Positions 1 to 10,200 of a stretch of 64,000 nucleotides of DNA are shown here, piece by piece. The notes under the pieces were generated by a model that was not told the origin of the DNA, searched no databases, and worked only from the letters and a program-made list of their open reading frames with translations. The DNA is from Holacanthus passer (lineage: Eukaryota > Chordata > Actinopteri > Pomacanthidae). Each line of letters begins with the position of its first letter. The stretch's first letter is position 1. The stretch spans positions 4,804,501-4,868,500 of the forward strand of contig JAFREQ010000042.1 of assembly GCA_025331565.1 (NCBI GenBank). Reading direction: 5' to 3'. The translations under genes and the position numbers were made by a program.

Positions 1-189
1 TGCTCCGATTAGCTTCCACCGGCTAACTTGCAAGTTACTCTCATGCTAACTGTTACACCATGAAGAAAAGTGTCTCAATCATAGCCTGTTTAAAGTCTCA
101 AGTAAACAGCGACAGGAAGTAACGACACGAAACTATTACGTAAAACATACTTAAGCCCAGGTTTAGTCTCCACAACACAATTTTAAAGC

Positions 190-345
190 ATTAAACTCAC
201 TTGATTTACCACATTCTCATCATCGTCTGCCTTCCGGGCTCAGCTTTCAAAGAATAAATATCGCGGCAAGATGAATCGCCAACCTATGGCTCCAACATGC
301 CGACAATCACATGACCGCGATCACGGCACGTAGCTTCACTGATTT
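190..345 (-). promoter_or_regulatory. Candidate promoter/first exon of a leftward gene (stard3 by synteny)
   Basis: Read on the minus strand this block has features common in housekeeping-type promoters: CpGs in an AT-rich setting, TCATGTGA (a CLEAR/USF-like E-box) at about 309-316, a YY1-like ATCTTGCCGCG near 265-275, an ETS-like CCCGGAAG near 233-240, and a donor-like CAA|GTGAGT at about 200. In human, STARD3 follows PPP1R1B in the same orientation, so its start is expected here. No coding sequence is seen, so the gene name is inference. Confidence 0.3.
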
Positions 346-853
346 CTAATTTGAAAGTGTTATTTTGAAAGTATTTACCGGATGTCTCCTTAAACTATTA
401 TGTGTGACTTGACGTTTATAGAGTATGAGTGTGTATCGTTTTATGCAGTCTATGGTTTTATACGAGTGTTTAGTGTCCTCCAGTGGTCATAGTCCGCAAC
501 TCCATCTCTGTCTGTTCTAAACATACTTTGCGTGGAAGAAATGAATAAAGAAAAGAAATTAAATGAATGTCAACACAAACTCAGACAAAATCGAAAGTCA
601 ACATTTACGTTGGGATTATTTAAGAATCAACAAACTAAGAAAAAATGAATAATAATTAAGAAATTATTATACTTACATTGTAAACCTTATCCAACCTGCT
701 GTGACAGTACTGTGTTTACCTATGGTCATATGAATAAAGTTTATTTTGATTAAAAGTTTTAAAATTTAAAATTAAGTGAGCTATTATGTCTGTCTGTTAT
801 GTTTAATAGAATTTGAGGTTGCAGTGAAAATGTTTGGCACCATGGTATACACT

Positions 854-868
854 GCCCTCTGGTGGCCA
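854..868 (-). promoter_or_regulatory. CTCF-type motif, minus orientation
   Basis: GCCCTCTGGTGGCCA is a near-consensus CTCF core; on the minus strand it reads TGGCCACCAGAGGGC. It sits 114 bp from an oppositely oriented motif at 983-996. Occupancy is inferred from sequence only. Confidence 0.55.
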
Positions 869-982
869 CAGTGCATAACTAGATCACTTCCGCTATACGT
901 TTTAGTTTGAATTTGTAACCGGAAGTGTTACTATGCTATTATATCGAACTTGACGGTTAAAGGGTGTCATTACTTAATGTGA

Positions 983-996
983 CCGCTAGAGGGCAG
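983..996 (+). promoter_or_regulatory. CTCF-type motif, plus orientation
   Basis: CCGCTAGAGGGCAG fits the CTCF core pattern CC(A/G)(C/G)(T/C)AG(A/G)(G/T)GGC. With the site at 854-868 it forms a divergent pair between ppp1r1b and the next gene to the left. Confidence 0.55.
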
Positions 997-1799
997 AAAA
1001 GTCAAGCTCTGAACAGTCCGTGGCTCTGAATAGCGTTACTTCGATGCACAAATGGCTGAAGACTGTTGTTGTAGCAAGATAGTTACCGGCTCTGTTTCTC
1101 GATTGTCGGTCATTTCGGGGCCGCTGGACTCATGTTTATTGTAATAAAGTTAAAACTATTAGAGCCGGTAGAGAAGCTCAAAACTAATTTGATGAATTTA
1201 CTATGTTGCAGTTCCTACCTGTGACCACTGGGGGACGGTGAACACACAATATAAATACATAAATCAAACTCACCTCTTCCTGCAGATTAATTTCATACAG
1301 TAAAAGGAACTTTAATTTAAGATAACAAAAATAGTACCCGACTTTTTACTTTGATAGAACATTGACTTTTATAGAAGTCAGATATTAAAGCGAAGTATTT
1401 TTTTATAATTGAAAGACGTGTAGTTACAAATATATGTAGTTACATAGAGTCACCGAGTTACTCAGAGTAAAGATATAAAAACCTCACACACAACTTCCGG
1501 TAGGGACATTCAAAATAAAGCCTTCAAACTAGGCCGAAATGTACATAATGTTTGATGTGAATAGAAATGTTGGCTCAAAAACAGACTCTACTCGAAACAT
1601 TTTCGTCATTTCAAATATCGAAGTTCAATAACAAAGTCCATCAACGCTTCAAAACTCCGGCTCTGTCAAACAATGTAAGAGAATAAACTGTATTGTACTT
1701 CCGGTTTTGTTTGACGATAGTATGCTCAATAAATTAACTGCTACAAATAAAACCATTCAATCAAGAAAAAGCAGAAAAGGTAGGTACAGATCCATTTAA

Positions 1800-4082
1800 A
1801 GGAGAAAAGGAAAAACTTTATTTTGATATATTGTTGCTCACTTTAAAACAACCACATCACATTGAGAAACAAGAGAATGGAAACAAAATAAAATAAAAAT
1901 AAAGACAGAATAAGCATAAGAGTTCATACATGTCTTTCCATGGTTGTTTTCTTCTGACCTGGGAGGAGAGGGGAGGTGGACAGAGAGCGGAGGAGGGAGG
2001 ACAGCGTCGGCTACAAAGCCTCACACACACACACACACACACACAACCTGCTCACCCAGTCATCCCACGATTTGGGCAGGTCAGAGGTTAAAAAAGTTTC
2101 AAACTGTTTTTATATACAAACCGCAGCCCAGATGAAACAAACAGCAAGATTTATTCATCCTGTGGCACAACTAGAAACTTTCTTATACATCAGATGCTGA
2201 ATCTTCATTTAAACTAGAAAATTAAATTAGATAGACGCCGACTAAAAACATTTAAAAGTTGCTGTTGATGCCAAGAAAAGAGAGACCAAGTGAATCTCTG
2301 TGTTAAAAAGACTACAGAAAGTATGTGCAGTGATCATTTTGCTCAAATGTCAGTCATACAGTAACTGCAGCGCCTGGTTTTAGGCTTTCTGTGCTGCATG
2401 CTTCATGTAGGCTTGTAAATTGGATATAGACAGTAGAAAGAGGACAGAGCTGAGCTACTCATACACTGGACGTTAGATTAGAAAAATAGCTCTTACAGCA
2501 GATCCGTGACGTACAAATCATGGCTGAACAATTCAAAAGATGACAATAGAAAAGTCTTAACATACAAAAGGGAATCTGTGAGCACTAAGAAATCCCAAAT
2601 GAGTCAAAAGTATTGGAAAAGATTTTAAACGTTTTTTTTTTTTTATTATTCCTTAACATGGTGTCAGTTCACAATGACTCAAGTTCAAATGTGTGATGTA
2701 TGGAGGCAACGGTTGGGTTCTGTATTTCAGACAAATTAGAGGTAGCTTTGCCCTTTAAAGATACATTTTAAGCAGGCTTTACTCAATAATGAAAACTGTG
2801 GTGTGAAATGACCACACACATACACTCACTTGCTCGTGGATTTAACACAATTACAGACAAACATTTTGGTGCTTCTTGTTGAGTCATAAATAAAGTGATA
2901 CTCCACCCCAAGTGTTTTCAGTATCTGTCTTTTCATTATAGACTCACTGACTCTAGTTTGACTTTTTGGAAAATGTTATAAGCATATGGTGGGCAGAAAA
3001 TATAGAAGTATTTTATGATACAAAATTGGTCTGAGAAGTTTTTTAGGCCTTGAAAAAATGGTCATTATTGGAATCAACTATAACTAACATGAATTAAACT
3101 TCTGCTGATAAGATTTCAGTCCTGGTTGATTAGGAGAGTGAAAAGTATTAATTTTATCATTGACATAAAATTATAATATGATAATCGTGCTGCATCATTT
3201 CCCATGATTCCCTTGTGTTTAAGTAGGCAGTTTGAATCCCACATGGGAATGGCAGAGTCCGCCACTTATGATGAGAGACAGTTAGACAATGTGAATGCAT
3301 TGAATGGTTACTTTCAACCATAAATAGCATAAAACTGGATTTTGTTCCATGAAAATATTAAGGATTCTAACTTTAAGCACTTAATAAAATGTAGTTCTTG
3401 GGTTGGAGCATCTCTTTAAACATGTTATTCCTATTTCCACCACAAGCGGGCAGTACATGCACACTTAATCACAGGGATGAACATTGAACATGCTGCAAAT
3501 CAGAACATGATGTTGGCTGTTTCAAAATAAAGTGGAACATACACCGCACACATTTAAAGACTTTCAAGTACTTTTAAAAGGGTCATATAAGAGTCTTCAT
3601 TAAAAATGTACCCATGAGAGTTTATGTGTGTGTGTTTTTGTGATTATTGTGGTAATTATTACCCTCTTTAAAGGAACATTTAGCTCTGTGCAGAAGTATG
3701 AAGGTCGAGGGAGGAGGACTGATCTTACAGGGTATTTGGTCATGTTGACCTTGGCCCCTCCAGTCTCACTATAAACAAAGGGACATTAGGGCCAAAGTGG
3801 CGTCTGTAGTCTGCTCTGTCATTCCTCACCTGCTCATGAGGGCTGAGTCCTAATACACAAACTCTGTCCTCTCCTTAGTCCACCTCACCCTTTAGAGGTG
3901 AAGCAGTGCAGAAATCGTCGCTCACTCACATGTTTGATTTCATGGAAGTATCTTTCATTCAGTCGACCCACAGCTCACATCCTCCACATGCACCGTCTCA
4001 CTTCATCTATTCTGAGTTCTTCAGATTTTAACCATTTGACAAAACACCTTCATTCTCACCAGTTTTCCCTGCTCCCTCTCTC
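1800..4082 (-). other. ppp1r1b: Probable ppp1r1b 3' UTR
   Basis: Downstream of the ppp1r1b stop (minus strand) there is no further exon-like ORF. A canonical AATAAA on the minus strand lies at 1822-1817, so cleavage near 1800 would give a UTR of about 2.3 kb. Another minus-strand AATAAA lies near 2156-2151 and could give a shorter form. The segment is AT-rich and includes a (CA)n tract at 2022-2045. Extent is inferred from the signals only. Confidence 0.45.
3440..3453 (+). promoter_or_regulatory. Weaker CTCF-type motif
   Basis: CCACAAGCGGGCAG resembles the CTCF core with one departure (C in the G-run). It lies in the probable ppp1r1b 3' UTR. Motif match only. Confidence 0.35.
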
Positions 4083-4264
4083 TCATTCAGTTACTCCCCC
4101 GGCTGTTCTCCTCTGTCGTTTCCTTGATTTTGCCCCCTCCTCATCCTCCTCCTCCTCCTCTTCCTCCTGTGCTGCTTGGATCTGCTTGGCCGTCTCTCTC
4201 ACAGTGGAAAACTTGTCTCCCTGCTCAGCGGTCGCCGTCTCTTGGTGATCTGAGGGGACAAAGT
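4083..4264 (-). CDS. ppp1r1b: ppp1r1b terminal coding exon (residues 136-195)
   Basis: The acceptor ttttcacatcag|AC supplies two bases that complete the phase-1 codon from exon 4, giving Asp136. The exon then encodes FVPSDHQETATAEQGDKFST, a QAAQ segment, an E-rich run (E7-D-E-E) and a basic tail KSRKRQRRTAGGVTE before TGA at 4085-4083. The poly-Glu run fits the acidic C-terminal half of DARPP-32. The basic tail has no human counterpart that I recognise. A missed small exon between exon 4 and this one is possible, but phase does not require it. Confidence 0.8.
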
Positions 4265-7200
4265 CTGATGTGAAAACAAGTAAAACTGTAACCACTGATA
4301 TCAATGTATCATGACTGTGTGTGTTTGGTTTGGATTAAGATGCTCGTGGGTTAATTCTGGTGAAGGAGATGCCTGGTGGGCAGGAAGACACTAGTGCTGA
4401 AAGTAGAGCTGAAACAATTAGTTGATCAATCAATTAGCCATTCAATTCATTAATTGTTCAAGTCATTTTTTCAAGCCTCTTAAATGAGTTTGAGAAATGA
4501 ATTTCATTTTTATGTGTTCCTTCCTAAGCTGCAAATCCTGCAAAGGAGACTGTTTGTGCTTATTCCTGAAAGGTTTATACATGTGTGGCACTAGATTTAC
4601 ATCAGCAGTCACACAGCTACCTGATTAAATAACTTGTTTGCCTTGATTTGTCTTCTGTTTGTGGCAACACAGGCCGAGTACAAACTGTGTCGCTCGACTG
4701 AAAGAGCAGATGAGCTGTAAACAGAGGACCCAATCAGGATCCTTCGACATCCTGTTTGAGGCACTTTGTGTTTCACCAGGCGTCCTCAAAGGGATTTATT
4801 GAGAGTGTCTGTCATCTGGGTAGACAGGGCAATAATTCTGAATGAAATGCGACTGTTCTCATGTGATATATTGGAGATTAAAAACCAATAATTTTGCAGC
4901 ATAAAGCAAAATAATAAGGGAGTGTATATGCAAAAAAGCTCACTTCAACTTGAGATTTGTGCACTAATTGTTTGGTTTTGTTTTGCTGGAGATCAAACTT
5001 GCAGATATTTTGTTGCAGCACATAACTCAAACTCAGTCAAAAACTTTTACACTGGGCACTAAATTATAAACTGATTAAAAAAGAGTTGACACAGAGTGGA
5101 ATACAGATCAGGATCAGCACAGACAGCCTGCTCTCTGGGCCTATTAATCCTGTCTGGCCTCTCCGACTGGTGTAGGTGTTGGGTCCAGTGTTGAGTCCAG
5201 GTCTTTAGTCAGCTGGAGTTTACCCTCTGACAGATTTGGGGCGAGACACAGAGAGCGAATGTGACACTGAGCTTCGCTCGGCTTACGATAAAAACTGCAG
5301 CGGACTTTTCTTCTGAGAAAAGCAGCTCTGTTCTCCTCGGAACAAATTGGGGTTTATATATTTTTATGTTTTACATCACATTTGTTATGGGTGCAAATGA
5401 TTTCACAGCAGGTTGAAGAATCTAAATGTTCAAGCTGTGAATGAAACCACCACTGTGTCATTATATTGTTGTTAAGCAGGTTGCTGGTGTCATTTCTTGC
5501 CCTTTTTCTTCTGCCTGTGAGTCATATTGTACTGCATGCTAAATGTAATTACAATATTTCTTCAACATTTGTCTTTTCCATATTTGCAAAGAACAAATAT
5601 GATGGTGTCAATTGAAACGTGTTGCTGTCTCAGATACTGCAACAAAGACATTTGACAGTAATGTTGTAAAGTTTCTCTATTTCTCAAGTGATTTTCAGGT
5701 GATAACCAGTAAGCAGACTGTAATGAAATCCATCTCTCAAAGGCTTAGTGTAATAATAAAAAGGAGACAGACAGAAACTTTGACTAAGCATATTAAGGTT
5801 TATGTTTTGTTGTGACACATGATCTATCTTGGCCAAATTTTCAAGTCTGTAAAACATGTTTTTCTGACTATTTAATGAGGATTATCAACAGCACCTTCTT
5901 GTTATGGGAGAAAAAAAATGCTCTGAAATCTCAAACTTTGTGAAATGAAGTGAAGGAAAAATACACCTTCTGATACTCTTACACTGCAGCCCACTACATT
6001 ATTTATGATAAAAGACTGTCAGTTTCATTTTTAGCACACCCACTTTCCCTGGTTTGCAAAACTTAAAGTTAAAGCATAGTAGCGAATCTGATTTGCGAAT
6101 CAAACTCTGATTAAAGATTCTTTTTCTCCTATTAAACTGGATTGCTTTGATTGCTGAGCTGGAAACTGGCATCACACCATTTATCTTAACTTTAGTTGTC
6201 TTAAGCAGATAAGATAGAAAAACATCAAATCAAACAACCAAACCAGGCTGAGAAAATGAAGGCACGGTGCCAGTGCTTCTGTTTTTAGCAGTGTTTAAGT
6301 GCCACATGGTGTATTTCTCTTAATAAACAACAACAACGACGACAGTGTTGTCCTCGCTGCCACTGTGTGCAGAGTTGCTGCTGTTGTGGTCTCAGCCTGT
6401 CGACAGAGAGCTCCCTCTCACCGGCAGCTTTGGTGGGAGATGTGTCCTCCCCCTCCTCTGAGTGGTCCTCATCCTCCTCCCCTTCACAAGGGTCTTCCAA
6501 AGGGGGGTAGACACCTAGGTTCTGCATGTGTGCTTCAGCCATCTTCTGCACAGCTACACACAGGTAAACACAACACACACACACACACACACACAAGCAC
6601 ACACACAGGGAGACGGCCACACAAACACATGGACACAGACACAGGGATAGAGGGATATGTTGTTTTGGTTTTACCACGCTTCAACAGTGTCAGTTTTTAT
6701 CAAGCCTCACAGGGTTGTTGTTTTTTTTTTAAAAATGCATGCCAGTTAGGCAGGAAGCCAATTAAACACATGCACTGACAGACAGACAGGCAGGCAACTG
6801 CAAAACGGTATCCCACACTGATTTTTACAGCAGAGCCTCCGCTGTTGTTTTCCATCCCTTCTCTCACCCTGTTCTCCCATCTGTTTGTTTGTACCCTCGT
6901 CTTTCCTCGACCGCCCGCCCTCCTCAGCTCTCTCGCTTGGCAGTGCTGACTCACACTCTTCTCTCTCCCTCCCTGCACACTCTCCTCCTCTCTTTTGTGA
7001 TATTACCTCAGCTCCCCCTCTCACTTCCTCTGGGTCACCTTGGCTTCTCTCTCTTTGGCTCTTTCACACCCTCAGATACACAGTGCGGCATTGAGGCCGG
7101 TCACTCGTTCTAGCTTGAGGTAGATTATGTAATTAGATATTATTCTGAGGTGGCTCTCTCGTTCGCTCTCTGCGTCTGAGCTGATGAAGGGCAGATTTCT

Positions 7201-10200
7201 GATGCAGGATCGAGGCTTCCCGGCTCATTATGTCATCACTGGACATGCAACACACACCCAGAAATCCCTTAAATGAAGCTGTGCTGACTTTGAAATGCAG
7301 ATTTCTGCTCCTTTAACGACCACATGCAACACGCAAGAAGCCACATGCAAGACACTAAAAAAAAAGTAGGCCTACATGTTTGTGTTTATGTATTTCTATC
7401 CTGCCTATATGTGTGTTCATGTCTGTGTGTGTGTGCCACAGCTGTATACACAACTGACTGTAATCCAGGATGATCCAGACTTTCCTAGACTTACACTCAC
7501 TGTCTCACAGCTGTCACACTCTAATCTCTCTCTTTCTCCCTTTCTCTCTATCTGTCACACACAAATATACAGGCCCTGTTGTAGGGCGTACACCAAGAGC
7601 AGAAACACAGAAACACGCCGATGCATATCACACATGCACATGCACAGTAAAAAGGAAATAAAGGCTTTTAATGCATATCTACCCATCTGTCACATGCTTT
7701 ATTTTTTCCTTTGTCAGCTATCACGAAGCATGAAGAGCAAGGAGGCAATTGACAGCAGCGAAGCACGGTAGAACACAAAGGACTTAAACACAAGGATGAA
7801 TCACAACACACAACCACCACCTGCAGTATCAATACGGCTCACACCTACCTTTGAGTGACGGAGGCTGATACACGTTTGGATTGACACGTTTTGGCTTGAG
7901 CACGCCGTTCTCTCCTACGACCCACTGCGAACAAAGAGAGAGAATGTTAGCCCTGATTTTCCTCTTAAATTTCTCTTTAAAAATCATCTTCAGACATACT
8001 TCAAGACATTAAAATTAAAGCCAAAAGCCAACATTAAGAGACATATTCAAACCCAAGATGCCAGGTTTTTCATGGCTGCACCTTTACATCAAATGAAAAC
8101 AATCTGTATGTCTCACACACTTCAAGTACTGCATGGCATATTTTATCTTTTGAAACTTCACTAGAGTTTGAATTTTGACAAAACAAATCTTATCAGAAGG
8201 TTCACTCACTTGCTTTTTTTTTTTTTTTTTCAAAATCCTTCAGCCATATCTTGTGGCCTTCCTCAGTGAGATAATCTTTTTTGACAAACTGCCTTTTCTA
8301 AGGTCAAGAATGAACCTTCAAGCTCAGGGAATCTAAAATGTTTCAAAATTTGAATTAAAAAGTTCTTGGTTTTGAACACACAACATGAGTTTCTGATGAT
8401 GGACACATGGGAGGATCCAGCAGGTTTAGAAAGGAAATACCAGTTGGGAGCTGATTTACAAGGAAGACATTTGATCATAGAAAAACACAGCACTATGTTG
8501 TTTAAGAATGAAATGGCAAACTCCAACATGGTGCATTGTGGGTGATGTTTTAGTTGATGTGAAACTGGAGGACAGATGAGACACTTATATATATATTATT
8601 ATAGAAAAGTGTTTTGACTTCACCTTTACCTGATGGGTGGACTGATCATCCTCAGGAGATGATTGGTCGGCTACTCTAAACAGCGTGGCAGGTGTGGGCC
8701 TCCTGCGCCGGATCTATAAACAAGCACACACAAACATAAAGGGCAGTCATAAATACATGAATAAATAAACTGGTCAACACTGTATTATTAATAATGCTCA
8801 GCACAAAGCCTTATTAAATCAGACGGAGAATACTGACACTTCATGCTGGTGAAGAGCTTGCTGGGCTAATTCATTACTGCTGCTGCCCAGTTGGCTGATG
8901 GGTCAACACATGGGTCAAGTTTCAATGCTCAATACTGGTCAGGTCAACGGTCAGTAGAGCAGAGGAAGACTCATTATGCAACTTTCTGATTTCATAGACA
9001 GATAAACAGTGAAAGACATGTTGCATAGAACAGAAACTCAATTGATGCTTGTTGCTCCAGTTTCAAATGATCCAGCATTTAAGAAGTTTTAAAGCTTTTG
9101 ATACAGGATTTATTGGAACTGATTGACCTCACAATGCAGTAAGTGTGTATGATCACCTGAGTGCACCATGCACGGTCATATACACACTCACACACAGAGG
9201 GACCATGGAAAAGAGGATTTTAGACCAAATGAGTTTCTCCAGCCCCGCACACCGTTCCCTGGAGGCTCGAGCCAGGTCGCTGTCAGTCTGAGAGCAGACG
9301 GCCAGACGGACTGCGGGTCTGCACTTCACCTCTTGTAGATGTCAGTGTGTACAGTGAACTCTCTGTTCTATAGGAACAAATGCTCAGCTGTGCCCCCGCA
9401 GCTCAATATCATGCCCTGTCTGGGAATGCAGTCTTACAGTTTGGCATTTCTTATGCCAACAACACTGCTGATACTGACGCTCAGTTTAGTCCTTTTAAAG
9501 TCAAACTCCAACAATAATTTATGTTTTGCCACTTTGCCCCTGTAGAGTTGAAAGGATGGTGTAAAAAGTTTATAGCTCACTAACATGTTTAACAGGGTTG
9601 TGCATGAGGACTGAGATAGAAGTCGTGTTATGTTTGGAACATTCTTGGGATCCAGAAAGTTAATTGACAACTCTTTTGATGGATTAATCATTTAAGTCAT
9701 CAATCAATGACAAAATGGTGCTTTCTCTCATTTCTATCATTGAAAATGTAAATTATTTTTTGGTTTTGGACTCTTGGAATTTTCTGATTGTTTTCTGACA
9801 TTTTAGAGACTTTAGAGACTAAATGGAAAAATTGATGAATCAGAAAACAAAATAACTGGTTTGAGAGGTTTCTGTGGGTGTTTTGCAACATTTTTCCAGA
9901 GTGAAAGCTCGTCACAATTGGAGTCCATTGCAACCAACACAAACTCAAGTTTCAAAAAGCCTCTGTTCTCCATGAAGGAACAAACAACAAACTTTTAACA
10001 AGCCACCTTTCAAGCAAACAGGAAGTGACTGATGCTCAAAATGTAAGTTTAGGGTGGCATTTGCTCTTGGCAGAATGTATGGGGCTTTTGCCGCGTAAAG
10101 AAAGATCTACATTCAGAGACTCGCTTTCCCACAATTCTAGAAGATTAAGAGCTGACGTCTGTGAAACAACCTTTTGGAAAAATGTTGGATTAAAATGAAG

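Larger units (their letters stand above)
346..1799. other. Intergenic segment with ETS-type and CTCF-type motifs
   Basis: No exon-like ORF is present. ETS-type ACTTCCGG/CCGGAAGT or close variants recur near 378, 888, 920, 1494 and 1699. Two segments (about 362-430 and 908-975) share an ordered series of words (TTTGAA, ACCGGA, CTATTAT, ACTTGACG) and look like diverged copies of one element. CTCF-type motifs lie at 854-868 and 983-996. Confidence 0.5.

Noticed and set aside
3215..3260. AGTTTGAATCCCACATGGGA, also B-box-like
   Set aside because: A single short match without other tRNA or SINE features.
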